From NCBI GenBank assembly GCA_028281005.1, contig JANQKS010000083.1, positions 1 through 36,508 of the forward strand: 36,508 nt of DNA. Direction: 5' to 3'. The stretch comes from Pseudomonadales bacterium (GTDB lineage: Bacteria > Pseudomonadota > Gammaproteobacteria > Pseudomonadales > Azotimanducaceae). Position numbers and translations under genes: made by a program. The notes beneath the pieces were generated by a model. That model searched no databases, had not been told where the DNA came from, and worked only from the letters and a program-made list of their open reading frames with translations. Shown here piece after piece: positions 7,110 through 16,772 of the stretch (position 1 is the stretch's first letter; every line of letters begins with the position of its first letter).

Positions 7110-8576
7110 ATGGATCTACCCGCAGAACTGTTAGATAACCCCGCCGATCAACCTTATTGGGACACGGCCGGGGTGCATGAGGTGCTGAGCCGTAGCGGCG
7201 ACGCGCAAACTTTACGTTCCACCGAACGTTTTTTGCAGAAAGCCGATTGGTTGCCACAGGCGCTCAATCGCGAGGACATTCGCGATGAACAAAGTCGCGA
7301 ACTCGTTAGCCTGGTGGCGCAATCGCTGGAAGCTGCCATCAAGAAAAAGCGTGCCGCGAGTCTGCTAGTGCAGGTAGCTGAGATCGATGCGGGTGTGTTG
7401 GTCATGGCCAACGATGGCCGCGGCGGGCGTCGCTGGGTGTTTGTGCAACAACTCGACGAGACGAGTTTGGTGGATGCCCTGGATCGCCTTACGGACGGTA
7501 AACCGACCTGGATCTGGCCCCATGGCGACGTCACCGCGTTGTGCCGCGCGCTGCAAGCCAAGGACAACAGTCTCAGCGTCAAGCTCCCCAGCGGCAACAG
7601 TGTGCAGTTGGCGCTGACTGCCTATCGCGGCACGTTACATCTGAAAGAATATCCGCCAAGCCCACCGCGCACAGACGATGAGCTGACCCACCTTGACCGT
7701 TTGGAAGCGGAAAGCATCCACATTATGCGTGAAGTGGTGGCCCAGGCTGAAAATCCGGTGATGTTATACAGCGTGGGCAAAGACAGTTCCGTGATGCTGC
7801 ATCTGGCGCGCAAAGCTTTTTACCCGAGCCCGCCGCCGTTTCCGTTGATGCACGTGGACACCCGCTGGAAGTTCCAGGCGATGTATGACTTTCGCGACCA
7901 AATGGCGCAAGAGGTTGGCATGGAGCTGATTGTGCACATCAATCCGGACGGTGTGGCCAAGGACATGAACCCGTTTGACCACGGCAGTGCGTTGCACACC
8001 GATGTCATGAAGACCCAAGGTTTGAAGCAAGCGTTAGACCAACATGGATTTGATGTGGCGTTTGGCGGTGCACGGCGTGATGAAGAGAAGAGCCGCGCTA
8101 AGGAGCGGGTGTTTTCTTTCCGCAACGCAGCACACCGTTGGGATCCGAAAAACCAGCGTCCGGAGCTGTGGAATATCTACAACGGTTACAAAAAACCCGG
8201 TGAAGGGATCCGCGTGTTCCCACTGTCGAATTGGACCGAGCTGGACATCTGGCAGTACATCTACCGTGAACACATTCCCATAGTACCGCTTTACTTTGCC
8301 GCGGAACGTCCCGTGGTGGAACGCGACGGCATGTTGATGATGGTGGACGACGACCGTATGCGCATGTTGCCCGGTGAAGAGATTCAGACCCGCCGTGTGC
8401 GTTTCCGGACGTTGGGTTGTTACCCGTTGACCGGCGCGTTTGATTCAACCGCGGACAATTTGTCCTCCATCGTGTTGGAGTTGCTGCAGAGCAGAACCAG
8501 CGAACGCCAGGGCCGCGCCATCGATACCGATAGCGCGGGTTCCATGGAGAAGAAAAAACAAGAGGGGTACTTCTAG
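7110..8576 (+). CDS. cysD: sulfate adenylyltransferase subunit 2 (CysD) with N-terminal extension
   Basis: Residues from about 193 to 488 are CysD, the PP-loop subunit that makes APS from sulfate and ATP together with Cys[13 protein letters not shown], the PP-loop SVGKDS at 221-226, [17 protein letters not shown], and a C-terminal [20 protein letters not shown]. The usual family length is about 300 residues. Here about 192 residues precede the domain, with no internal ATG or GTG where normal CysD starts, so the extension is part of the protein. I do not recognise the extension; it looks folded ([20 protein letters not shown], then [18 protein letters not shown]). The conserved DTGWKF reads DTRWKF (R252). 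It overlaps cysN by 1 nt. Confidence 0.9.
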   Translation: MDLPAELLDNPADQPYWDTAGVHEVLSRSGDAQTLRSTERFLQKADWLPQALNREDIRDEQSRELVSLVAQSLEAAIKKKRAASLLVQVAEIDAGVLVMANDGRGGRRWVFVQQLDETSLVDALDRLTDGKPTWIWPHGDVTALCRALQAKDNSLSVKLPSGNSVQLALTAYRGTLHLKEYPPSPPRTDDELTHLDRLEAESIHIMREVVAQAENPVMLYSVGKDSSVMLHLARKAFYPSPPPFPLMHVDTRWKFQAMYDFRDQMAQEVGMELIVHINPDGVAKDMNPFDHGSALHTDVMKTQGLKQALDQHGFDVAFGGARRDEEKSRAKERVFSFRNAAHRWDPKNQRPELWNIYNGYKKPGEGIRVFPLSNWTELDIWQYIYREHIPIVPLYFAAERPVVERDGMLMMVDDDRMRMLPGEEIQTRRVRFRTLGCYPLTGAFDSTADNLSSIVLELLQSRTSERQGRAIDTDSAGSMEKKKQEGYF

Positions 8577-10462
8577 TGGCCGAGGAAATCAGAGAAGAGG
8601 TTTTAGAATCCCGGGTGCAGACTTATATCGACACCCAGGCCAATCTTGATCTGCTGCGCTTCATCACTTGCGGGAGCGTAGACGACGGCAAAAGTACGCT
8701 GATTGGCCGCATGTTGTACGAGGCGCAGTTGATTTTTGAAGATCAAGTGACCTCCCTGCAACAAGACTCCAAACGCCAAGGAACACAGGGGGGCGACATC
8801 GACTTTGCCTTGCTGGTCGACGGGCTTGCTGCGGAGCGTGAGCAAGGCATTACCATCGACGTGGCGTACCGTTTCTTTAGTACCGATCACCGCAAGTTTA
8901 TTGTTGCCGACACCCCCGGCCATGAGCAGTACACGCGCAACATGGTGACCGGGGCTTCTACCGCAGACGTGGCGGTGATTTTGGTGGACGCGGTGAATGG
9001 CCTATTGACCCAGACCCGACGGCATTCCTTCATCACCTCTCTGTTGGGTATCAAACACGTGGTCTTGGCGGTCAACAAGATGGACTTGGTGGATTACGAT
9101 CAGGCGGTCTACGAGCAGATTGTGGAAGACTATCGGGAGTTTGCTAAGCAACTTAACTTCACCGACATCACACCGATCCCGCTGTCCGCGCTGAAAGGCG
9201 ACAACGTGATTGAACGCTCGGCTAAAACGCATTGGTATACCGGCCCAACGCTGTTGGGCTTCTTGGAAACTGTGGAAGTCCACAAACAAGAAGACAACAA
9301 GCCGTTTCGTTTTCCAGTGCAGTGGGTGAATCGGCCCAGCGCTGATTTTCGCGGCTTTGCCGGCACGGTATTGGCGGGGTCCATCGCCAAGGGGGATGAG
9401 GTGCGCGTACTGCCGTCCGGCGAGGTGGCCAAAGTTGCAGACATTGTCTTGTATCAAGACAGTCTGCCGCGCGCGCATACCGACCAGGCAGTGACCATCA
9501 CCTTGGACCGTGAAGTGGACGTGTCGCGAGGGGATGTATTGGTCGCCGCAGAAGCGCCCAGCGAGGTATCGGACCAATTTGACGCATCCCTGGTATGGAT
9601 GGATGCGGATGAAGGCTATATCGGCCGCAACTATTGGCTGGTTATCGGTAGTAAACGTGTCAACGCCACGCTCAGCGACATCAAGTTTAAGTACAACATC
9701 AACACCCTCGAGCAACTGTCGACACGCTCGTTCGGCCTAAACGACATCGGCCGGGTGACGCTGAGCTTTGATCAGGTGGCGCCGTTTGAGACCTACGAGG
9801 ATTGTAAAGGTCTCGGCTCCTTTGTCCTGATCGACCGTTACACCCACGCCACCGTGGGTGCGGGCATGATCAATTACGCGCTGCGCCGCGCGAAGAATAT
9901 CCATCGGCACGCCCATGACGTGGACAAAAACGCTCGCGAGCAACTTAAAGGCCACAAAGGCAAAGTGTTGTGGATGACCGGCTTGAGTGGTTCGGGCAAG
10001 TCGACACTGGCCAATGGCGTGGAGCAAGCGTTACACGCGCAAGGCAAACACACCTTTATTCTCGACGGTGATAATGTCCGCCACGGTTTAAACAAAGATT
10101 TGGGGTTCACCGATGCTGACCGGGTAGAGAACATCAGACGTACCGCGGAAGTTGCGAAACTGATGGTGGAGGCGGGTCTGATTGTGATCACGGCCTTCAT
10201 CTCACCGTTCCGTTCAGAACGGGATATGGCCAGGGCGCTGTTTGAAGACGGTGATTTTGTGGAAGTGTTCTGTGACGTACCGTTGGATGTTGCTGAGCAG
10301 CGTGATCCCAAAGGTTTGTACAAAAAAGCTCGACGTGGCGAGCTGCCGCACTTCACGGGTATCGATTCACCCTATGAAGCGCCGCAGTCGGCGGAGATTC
10401 ATATCCGCACTTCGGACATGAGTCTGGAGGAATCGGTGGCCGAGGTGCTGAAGCATGTCTGA
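8576..10462 (+). CDS. cysNC: bifunctional sulfate adenylyltransferase subunit 1 / APS kinase (CysNC)
   Basis: A 628-residue fusion. Residues 1 to about 440 are the CysN GTPase: P-loop GSVDDGKST at 33-41, DTPGHEQY at 112-119, NKMD at 167-170, then the EF-Tu-like barrels. Residues from about 455 are the CysC APS kinase: P-loop GLSGSGKS at 469-476, [28 protein letters not shown] hydrolysis drives APS formation with CysD; the kinase half then makes PAPS. The start is GTG overlapping the cysD stop (TAGTG), so the two are translationally coupled. The fusion is common in proteobacteria. No cysH was found in the window. Confidence 0.95.
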   Translation: MAEEIREEVLESRVQTYIDTQANLDLLRFITCGSVDDGKSTLIGRMLYEAQLIFEDQVTSLQQDSKRQGTQGGDIDFALLVDGLAAEREQGITIDVAYRFFSTDHRKFIVADTPGHEQYTRNMVTGASTADVAVILVDAVNGLLTQTRRHSFITSLLGIKHVVLAVNKMDLVDYDQAVYEQIVEDYREFAKQLNFTDITPIPLSALKGDNVIERSAKTHWYTGPTLLGFLETVEVHKQEDNKPFRFPVQWVNRPSADFRGFAGTVLAGSIAKGDEVRVLPSGEVAKVADIVLYQDSLPRAHTDQAVTITLDREVDVSRGDVLVAAEAPSEVSDQFDASLVWMDADEGYIGRNYWLVIGSKRVNATLSDIKFKYNINTLEQLSTRSFGLNDIGRVTLSFDQVAPFETYEDCKGLGSFVLIDRYTHATVGAGMINYALRRAKNIHRHAHDVDKNAREQLKGHKGKVLWMTGLSGSGKSTLANGVEQALHAQGKHTFILDGDNVRHGLNKDLGFTDADRVENIRRTAEVAKLMVEAGLIVITAFISPFRSERDMARALFEDGDFVEVFCDVPLDVAEQRDPKGLYKKARRGELPHFTGIDSPYEAPQSAEIHIRTSDMSLEESVAEVLKHV

Positions 10463-10679
10463 TGTGATACGCGATTCGCGTGTCCGCAGCCTCGCAAAAG
10501 CGTTCTCCTGGCGTATCGTCGCGACACTGACAACATCGATCATTGCCTGGGTGATTACCGGCGAATTGGACACCGCCGCGGTGATTGGTGGTATCGAATT
10601 TGTGCTCAAGTTCTTCATTTACTACTTCCATGAGCGTATTTGGGCAGTGATTCCCTGGCGGGCGCCGCGAGCACCGTAG
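10455..10679 (+). CDS. DUF2061 family membrane protein
   Basis: A 74-residue inner-membrane protein. The N-terminus [27 protein letters not shown] and the following [26 protein letters not shown] are the DUF2061 pattern with two membrane segments. Its start overlaps the cysNC stop by 8 nt, so it belongs to the sulfate-activation operon. The function is unknown; genes of this family often accompany cysDN/cysNC, suggesting a role linked to sulfate assimilation. Confidence 0.9.
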   Translation: MSDVIRDSRVRSLAKAFSWRIVATLTTSIIAWVITGELDTAAVIGGIEFVLKFFIYYFHERIWAVIPWRAPRAP

Positions 10680-10692
10680 TAACATCGGGTGC

Positions 10693-12006
10693 ATGAAACG
10701 TGCGCTGGTTGTTGACGATTCTCGATCCGCCCGAGCAGCTCTAAAGAAGCTGCTCGAAGAGCATGAGCTGGAGGTGGCGGAAGCCGATTCCGGTGAAAGC
10801 GCGCTGGATTATTTGAAGCGCGATAGTGTCGATGTGATCTTTATGGACCACACCATGCCCGGCATGGATGGTCTCGAAGCCGTATCGGCCATCAAAGCCA
10901 ATCCGCAAACCGCCACCATCCCGGTGATGATGTATACCACCAAGGAGGGTGAGGTTTACGTAGGCCAGGCCCGTGCCTTGGGAGCGGTCGGCGTATTGCC
11001 GAAAAACGTACAACCGCATCAGTTGTTTGAGATGTTACTTAACCTCGGCCTGGTGCATGACCGCCGCGCCGAGCCACGTCTGTCGGCTGAGCTTACCGAA
11101 GCGGTGGATGAAGTAGATCGGGCGCTCGACAACCAGGCGCTTGGCATGTCGGTGCAGGCCCTGGTGACGCGTATCCTTGAAGACCAACACCTCACCTTAC
11201 GCTCGGATATCCTGCGCAGCCAAAAAACCCTGGCGCGGCAGGTTGCCCACGAAATCCTCAAAGAACAAGCGTTAGCGCCGGAAGACGCAGATGCTCAAGC
11301 CAACGCCTCCAACCCGGCAAAAGGCGGGCAGAGCCGTTCCTGGCTGGCGGTAGCAGGTTTTGTGGCAGCCTTTGTCTGCGCCTTCCTGGCGTTTCAATTT
11401 AAACATCAACGCGATGTCGCCTACCGTGAGCTGGTGGCGGTGGAAACCTCCCGCGCGCAAAGTGATACTGCGGAAGTCAACGAACTCAAGGAAGCGCTTG
11501 GCGGCGCCCAGTCGTCCTCGGCCGAGGTGGTCAGCGCCGCTCTGGGCGGATATGCAGAAGTGCTGAACCAAGACACCGCCACGGACATGTATGAAGATGC
11601 ATTCAGCGAAGCGCTGGCGGATCAGCTGGTTGAGTTACTGCCTTATATAGAGCGTATGGGTTTTGTTGGGGACATCACCTTAACCAGTCACTTGGGTAAC
11701 TTTTGCTTGATGGTGGATGATGCGGGGGTGTATCAACTGGCGCCGGATGACCTGCCGTTGGAAGCCTGCAACTACATGGGCCATGTGCTCGAAAACAACG
11801 ACTATGTGAGTGACCGCCTGTCAGAAGCTTTTTCCCGCTTGTTAGCGGCACAAACCGGCAGCGAGGTGGGGATCAATCTGGTGGCGTTAACTGCGGGTGA
11901 ATCAGAGCCGCTGGTCGACGTAGGTGGCGGGGCGTTGATCGCCACGGCGGGGGAATGGAATCGGGTTGCACGGCAAAACAACCGCGTGGTGATTACATTC
12001 GAATAA
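10693..12006 (+). CDS. membrane-anchored response regulator receiver protein
   Basis: A 437-residue protein. Residues 1-118 are a CheY-like receiver: acidic pair D8-D9, phosphoacceptor D52 in VIFMDHTMPGMDG, T82, and K104 in GVLPKNV. A charged helical linker follows, then one hydrophobic segment at about 217-236 (WLAVAGFVAAFVCAFLAF), a short helical stretch, and a C-terminal region of about 170 residues that I cannot assign (VGDITLTSHLGNFCLMVDDAG, ending in RVARQNNRVVITFE). With one membrane helix the receiver would be cytoplasmic and the C-terminus periplasmic, which is unusual for a response regulator. No histidine kinase is adjacent. It lies 13 nt after the DUF2061 gene and may share its transcript. 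Confidence 0.8.
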   Translation: MKRALVVDDSRSARAALKKLLEEHELEVAEADSGESALDYLKRDSVDVIFMDHTMPGMDGLEAVSAIKANPQTATIPVMMYTTKEGEVYVGQARALGAVGVLPKNVQPHQLFEMLLNLGLVHDRRAEPRLSAELTEAVDEVDRALDNQALGMSVQALVTRILEDQHLTLRSDILRSQKTLARQVAHEILKEQALAPEDADAQANASNPAKGGQSRSWLAVAGFVAAFVCAFLAFQFKHQRDVAYRELVAVETSRAQSDTAEVNELKEALGGAQSSSAEVVSAALGGYAEVLNQDTATDMYEDAFSEALADQLVELLPYIERMGFVGDITLTSHLGNFCLMVDDAGVYQLAPDDLPLEACNYMGHVLENNDYVSDRLSEAFSRLLAAQTGSEVGINLVALTAGESEPLVDVGGGALIATAGEWNRVARQNNRVVITFE

Positions 12007-12052
12007 CCGCTGACGTAAGTCCCAAAAATCAAGAACAAACCAACACCGACTC

Positions 12053-12100
12053 GAACAACGATTACAACAACGTCTACAACAACGCATACAACAAGAAAGA
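12053..12100 (+). repeat. four imperfect 12-nt tandem repeats, non-coding
   Basis: Units at 12053-12064, 12065-12076, 12077-12088 and 12089-12100 follow the pattern vAACAACGnnTA, the last being degenerate. The stretch is purine/C-rich with few T and fills the leader of the SDR gene at 12110. It would give an unstructured CAA-rich 5' leader. Confidence 0.75.
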
Positions 12101-12109
12101 GCACACATT

Positions 12110-12892
12110 ATGAGTTTTGCACCGTTTGATTTAACCGGGCGCGTCGCGCTGATTACCGGCGGCAATGGCGGCATAGGTTTAGGCATGGCGCGCGGCATGG
12201 CTGCCGCCGGCGCGGAAATCTGTATCTGGGGGACAAACCCAGACAAAAACGCTAACGCGCTAGCGGAGCTGTCGTCGTTTGGCCCCAAAGTCACCGCCCA
12301 GGTGTGCGATGTGGCGGACGAACAAGCTGTGGAAGCGGCTTTTGCTCAAGCCCTGGCAGACCATGGCCGTGTGGATGGCTGTTTTGCCAATGCCGGTGTG
12401 GGTGGTCGCGGTACGGGTTTTGACGATATGACCATCGAAGAATGGAATCACATCATCGGGGTCAACCAGACCGGTGTTTTTTTCACATTTCGCGCTGCCA
12501 CCAAACACATGCGCGAACGGGCGCAACAAGGGGATGCCTTTGGACGATTGGTCGCCACCGCCAGTTTGGCGGCCGTTTCCGGGCAGGCGCGGGGTGAACA
12601 TTACGCGGCGGCCAAAGGCGGCATGATCTCCATGATCAAAGCGTTGGCGGTAGAGTACGCACGTTATGGCGTTACCGCACATACGCTGCTGCCGGGGTGG
12701 ATAGAAACCGAGATGACCGAAGGGGCGTTTGCCAATCCAAAATTTGTAGACAACGTGTCAAAACGTATTCCGACGCGCCGTTGGGGGGTGCCGGATGACT
12801 TTTCCGCCATTGCGATCTACATCATGAGCACAGCCAGCAGTTATCACACGGCTGAAACTTTCCTAATCGACGGCGGTTACGCGTCTTTTTGA
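12110..12892 (+). CDS. short-chain dehydrogenase/reductase (SDR)
   Basis: A 260-residue classical SDR. The NAD(P)-binding motif TGGNGGIG lies at 16-23, CFANAG follows, and the catalytic pair is Y165/K169 (YAAAK). The C-terminal LIDGGYASF is typical. The substrate is unknown. It is followed 50 nt later by a second SDR and then the TAXI-TRAP transporter, so this plus-strand group probably imports and oxidises or reduces a small organic compound. The leader carries tandem CAA-rich repeats. Confidence 0.93.
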   Translation: MSFAPFDLTGRVALITGGNGGIGLGMARGMAAAGAEICIWGTNPDKNANALAELSSFGPKVTAQVCDVADEQAVEAAFAQALADHGRVDGCFANAGVGGRGTGFDDMTIEEWNHIIGVNQTGVFFTFRAATKHMRERAQQGDAFGRLVATASLAAVSGQARGEHYAAAKGGMISMIKALAVEYARYGVTAHTLLPGWIETEMTEGAFANPKFVDNVSKRIPTRRWGVPDDFSAIAIYIMSTASSYHTAETFLIDGGYASF

Positions 12893-12942
12893 TACGGTGG
12901 TGATTAACCTGGTCAGGCGCGATAAATAACAGGGAGACACAC

Positions 12943-13875
12943 ATGCAGGATTTTGCCGGCAAAATTGCGGTGATAACGGGGGGTGGTACCGGCATGGGGC
13001 GCGAATTGGCGTTGCAACTGGTGGAGCAGGGTTGTGATGTGGCTATGTGTGATGTCTCGGCAGAGGCGATGCAGGAGAGTGTGGCGCTGTGCCAGGCGGC
13101 CGCACCCCAGGGGATCCGTACTACTGCCCTTAGCTGCGATGTGTCCGATGCCGAGCAGATGCAGCAATTTGCTGAACATGTCAGCGACACCTTTGCGACC
13201 CAACACATCAATTTGCTATTTAACAACGCCGGTATTGCCGGCGGCGGAAGCTTCATTAAGGAGCCCCAAGTTCAGTGGGAGAAGACTTTTAACGTCTGTT
13301 GGGGCGGCGTGTACAACGGCGCGCGGTCGTTTATGCCGATGTTGGTGGCCAGCGATGAAGGGCACATCGTCAACACCAGCAGTATTAATGGCTTCTGGGC
13401 CAGCGCCGGGCCGCAATCCGCCCACACGGCCTACAGCGCGGCTAAGTTTGCGGTGAAGGGGTTTACCGAAGCGTTGATTACCGATCTGCGCCTTAATGCG
13501 CCACACGTGCAGGCATCGGTGGTGATGCCAGGGCATATCGGCACCTCCATCCTGCTCAATTCGCCGCAAATTGATACCGCCGGTGACGACGGCGGTAAGT
13601 CTCTGCTGACCATGATGGGGGTCGATACGGACACCATGAGCGCGGCGGAAATGCAAGCTGCGCTGCAGCAGGCCGGCGAAACCTTTCGTGACAATGCCCC
13701 GACTAGCGCCGCCGAGGCGGCCACCGTGATCCTGGACGGGGTGAAACAATCTCGCTGGCGTATTCTCATCGGCGAAGACGCCCACATCCTCGATGAAATG
13801 GTACGCGCCACGCCGGAAGATGCGTATGAGGTTGAGTTTATTGTGCGGCGTAATGCCATGCGTGATGCGCAGTAA
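12943..13875 (+). CDS. short-chain dehydrogenase/reductase (SDR)
   Basis: A 310-residue SDR with TGGGTGMG at 12-19, LLFNNAGIAGGG, and the catalytic Y164/K168 in YSAAKFAVKG. It is longer than classical SDRs, with a C-terminal helical extension (HILDEMVRATPEDAYEVEF) like that of the protein at 25586-26479. Start ATG 12943 has a good ribosome binding site (AGGGAG). Its 3' end overlaps the start of the TAXI lipoprotein gene by 11 nt, showing one operon. Confidence 0.93.
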   Translation: MQDFAGKIAVITGGGTGMGRELALQLVEQGCDVAMCDVSAEAMQESVALCQAAAPQGIRTTALSCDVSDAEQMQQFAEHVSDTFATQHINLLFNNAGIAGGGSFIKEPQVQWEKTFNVCWGGVYNGARSFMPMLVASDEGHIVNTSSINGFWASAGPQSAHTAYSAAKFAVKGFTEALITDLRLNAPHVQASVVMPGHIGTSILLNSPQIDTAGDDGGKSLLTMMGVDTDTMSAAEMQAALQQAGETFRDNAPTSAAEAATVILDGVKQSRWRILIGEDAHILDEMVRATPEDAYEVEFIVRRNAMRDAQ

Positions 13876-14863
13876 CAAAACCTCTCTGACAATCCTGCTG
13901 GTCCTAGGGGTGTGGTTGTCCGGCTGCGGCGCTGGAGCCGACGGCACCTTGGCGCCAACCTACGCCATCGCTACCGGCGGGCCTGCCGGCCTGTACTATC
14001 CATTTGGCGGGGCGATGGCTTCGGTGTGGTCAAAGCACCTGCCCCACGTGAACGCCAAGGCGGAAGTGACCGGCGGCTCGGTGACCAACGTGATACAGGT
14101 GGCGCGGCAAGAAAGTGAGTTTGGCATCGCCATGGCGGATGTAGTGACCGCGGCCTACCAAGGTGGCGGTCGGTTTCCGCAGCCGTTGCCGCTGCGGGTG
14201 TTACTGAATGCCTACCCCAACATTGTTCACATCCTCACCTTGGCGGATAACGGCATCAGCCAAGTGGCAGACATGCGTGGCAAACGGGTGTCTCTAGGTG
14301 CGGCGGGTTCCGGCACTGCAGTGGCGGCGGAAAACGTGCTCACCGGTTTGGAGGTCGCGTTGTCTGCTATCTCCCCCGCCTATTTGAGTTTTGCTGAGAC
14401 CACCTCAGCGCTGAAGGACGGCACCATCGATGCCGGTTTTGTAGTCGGTGGTTTAGGCTTGGCCGCGGTGACGGAGTTGTCTGTAACCCGCGATATGCGG
14501 CTGGTAGCCCTGAGTGCCGCAGAGTTGGAACAGTTACAAAACCAATATCCCGCCTACAGCGGTTATGTGATTCCCGGGGGGACTTATAACGGGATAGACA
14601 GTGATGTGTCGGCGCTGGGTATCTGGAGTGCTGTTGTGGTGCATGAAACGATGCCGGAGCAACTGGCTTTCGAGCTGACGTGTACCTTGTTTGCCAACAA
14701 AGCTGCCCTGTTGAAGGTATCGCCGGTGGCGCGGGATATGACCGTTGAAAACCTCGACAAGCTTGCGGCAGTGCCGCTGCACCCTGGCACCCAGCGCTAT
14801 CAGCGTTGGGTTGCGGAAGGTGGAGAAGGTGGAGAAGGTGGAGAGCAAAACGCATGCCTATAA
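13865..14863 (+). CDS. TAXI-family TRAP transporter solute-binding lipoprotein
   Basis: A 332-residue protein. An N-terminal signal ends in the lipobox WLSGC (C21), predicting a lipoprotein. The body has the TAXI-family start YAIATGGPAGLYYPFGGAMA and VTGGSVTNVIQVARQE, then MRGKRVSLGAAGSGTAVAAENVL. It binds a solute, probably an organic acid, for the permease encoded next. I chose ATG 13865 because it places the signal peptide correctly. Its start overlaps the upstream SDR stop. The C-terminus ends with a GGE repeat (GGT GGA GAA units), whose AGGTGGAG sequence also supplies the ribosome binding site for the permease gene. Confidence 0.92.
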   Translation: MRSNKTSLTILLVLGVWLSGCGAGADGTLAPTYAIATGGPAGLYYPFGGAMASVWSKHLPHVNAKAEVTGGSVTNVIQVARQESEFGIAMADVVTAAYQGGGRFPQPLPLRVLLNAYPNIVHILTLADNGISQVADMRGKRVSLGAAGSGTAVAAENVLTGLEVALSAISPAYLSFAETTSALKDGTIDAGFVVGGLGLAAVTELSVTRDMRLVALSAAELEQLQNQYPAYSGYVIPGGTYNGIDSDVSALGIWSAVVVHETMPEQLAFELTCTLFANKAALLKVSPVARDMTVENLDKLAAVPLHPGTQRYQRWVAEGGEGGEGGEQNACL

Positions 14864-16770
14864 CCGCTTGGTTTGGACCCGGCGGTCGGATGGTGGTCGC
14901 GTTAGCCGCACTGTTGTCTTTGTTTCAGCTGTGGCAACCGCTGGTGGGTTTTTTCCCACCAGGTGTGGTGCCGTTAGAACATATTTTTGGGCTGTTACCC
15001 GCGACCTATTTCCGTCCGACCCACCTTGGCTGGATCCTGGTGCTGGGGTATCTCGTGTATCCGCTGCAGGGCAAAGAAGGTAAAGAAAACAAAGAAAGTA
15101 ACAACTGGTACCGCTGGTTGGATGGCTTCGCCATCCTCGCCGTGTTGTGGGCTTCAAGCCGCGTCTTGCAGTTTGACTACCAAGGTTTGGACCATCTCCT
15201 GTATGGGCTTGCCAGCGCCGATTTTGTGGCCGGCCTGGTCTTACTGGTGGCGACCTTGGAAATGGCGCGCCGCTCGGTGGGTTTGGTCATGATGTTGGTC
15301 GGCTTGGTTTTCATTTTGTATGCCGCGTTTGGCAATCTACTGCCGGACGTGCTGGCCACCCGGGGTTTCAGTTTTGAACGTATCGTGCGCTTTCAAGTGT
15401 TTACCGGCGCAGGGTTGTTTGGTGCACCCATCGGCATTGCAGCCGGTGCGGTATTCAGCTTTGTCTTGTTTGGCGCGTTTTTGCAGACCACCGGCGCCGG
15501 CAAATTTTTGATAGACCTGTCTTTCGCCGCCGCCGGGCGCTATCGCGGCGGTCCCGCCAAGGCCAGTGTGTTGGCCTCGGCCGCGATGGGCTCACTATCC
15601 GGCAGCGCGATCGCCAACACCGTCACTACGGGATCTTTGACCATCCCGATGATGAAACAGCTAGGATACCGTCCGCACCAGGCGGCGGGTATCGAAGCGG
15701 CGGCCTCCACGGGGGGGCAAATCATGCCGCCGATCATGGGGGCGGGGGCTTTTGTGATGGCTGAGTTCACCAAGACACCGTATGGCGAAATCGTGTGGAT
15801 GTCTTTGTTACCCGCGCTGCTGTATTTCACTTCGGTATTGTTGTACGTGCACATCATGGCGGTCAAGGCGGGTTTTACCGGCATGAAAGACGCCAGCGGC
15901 GTGGCGATGGTGGTCAAAGACGGCTTTCATTTTTTACTGCCGCTGGTTTTGATCACCGTGCTGCTGTTGCAAAACTACTCTCCGGTACTGGTGGGTGTGT
16001 CGGGGTGTGCAGCGGTTGTATTGGCCAGCTTGTTGCGGGCCCATACTCGGGTGAATTTGACGGGTGTGGTGGAAGCGTTACACCGCGGGGCGGTGTTGGC
16101 GGTGCCGATATCGGTGGCTTGCGCTGTGGCTGGCGTAGTGGTTGGCACCATCGGACAGACCGGCATTGGACTGCAGTTTACCGAGTCCGTAGTGGGCTTA
16201 AGTCAGGGGCAGCTGTGGTTGGCGTTGTTGCTGGTGGCCATAGCGGCATTGGTGCTGGGGATGGGTCTGCCTGCCACCGCGGCCTATATCGTGTTGGCTG
16301 TCATGACCGCCCCGGCATTGCAGGAGCTAGGTCTTGCGCTGCTGACGGCGCACATGATGATTTTCTGGTTGTCACAAACTTCAAATGTCACACCTCCCAT
16401 CGCCTTGGCGGCGTTTGCCGGTGCCGGTGTGGCCGGTGCGGCACCGATGCAATCGGCTTTTTCGGCGTTTAAACTGGCCGCGGGTTTGTTTGTTATCCCG
16501 TTGATGATGGCGTACACACCTTTGTTATTGATGGGTGATCGTACGTGGGTGGATGTATTGCTCGCAGGGGGCGTGTGCCTGGCTTTGATTGTGGCCATCG
16601 CCACCGCGGTTGAACGTTACCTGTTTACTGCATTGACCCTACCTTGGGCGGCGTTGAGTGCTGTCAGTGCGGTGCTGTTGTTGGTGCCGAGCACCTGGAG
16701 CCGCGGGGCAGGGTGTGTGCTGTGCAGCGTGGTGGTGGCGGTAAACTACCTCTCCCACCGGCGCCTGTAA
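14854..16770 (+). CDS. TRAP transporter fused permease (4TM/12TM type)
   Basis: A 638-residue, very hydrophobic inner-membrane protein combining the small and large TRAP permease subunits, as is usual for TAXI systems. The large-subunit signature is seen in SVLASAAMGSLSGSAIANTVTTG, then GGQIMPPIMGAGAFVMAE and GMGLPATAAYIVLAV, and a C-terminal SQTSNVTPPIALAAFAGAG. It couples solute uptake to the sodium or proton gradient. I start it at ATG 14854, overlapping the TAXI stop; the longer frame from 14806 begins inside the repeat region and is poor in protein-like character. A loop near residues 70-80 carries KEG/KEN/KES repeats. Confidence 0.93.
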   Translation: MPITAWFGPGGRMVVALAALLSLFQLWQPLVGFFPPGVVPLEHIFGLLPATYFRPTHLGWILVLGYLVYPLQGKEGKENKESNNWYRWLDGFAILAVLWASSRVLQFDYQGLDHLLYGLASADFVAGLVLLVATLEMARRSVGLVMMLVGLVFILYAAFGNLLPDVLATRGFSFERIVRFQVFTGAGLFGAPIGIAAGAVFSFVLFGAFLQTTGAGKFLIDLSFAAAGRYRGGPAKASVLASAAMGSLSGSAIANTVTTGSLTIPMMKQLGYRPHQAAGIEAAASTGGQIMPPIMGAGAFVMAEFTKTPYGEIVWMSLLPALLYFTSVLLYVHIMAVKAGFTGMKDASGVAMVVKDGFHFLLPLVLITVLLLQNYSPVLVGVSGCAAVVLASLLRAHTRVNLTGVVEALHRGAVLAVPISVACAVAGVVVGTIGQTGIGLQFTESVVGLSQGQLWLALLLVAIAALVLGMGLPATAAYIVLAVMTAPALQELGLALLTAHMMIFWLSQTSNVTPPIALAAFAGAGVAGAAPMQSAFSAFKLAAGLFVIPLMMAYTPLLLMGDRTWVDVLLAGGVCLALIVAIATAVERYLFTALTLPWAALSAVSAVLLLVPSTWSRGAGCVLCSVVVAVNYLSHRRL

Positions 16771-16772
16771 GC

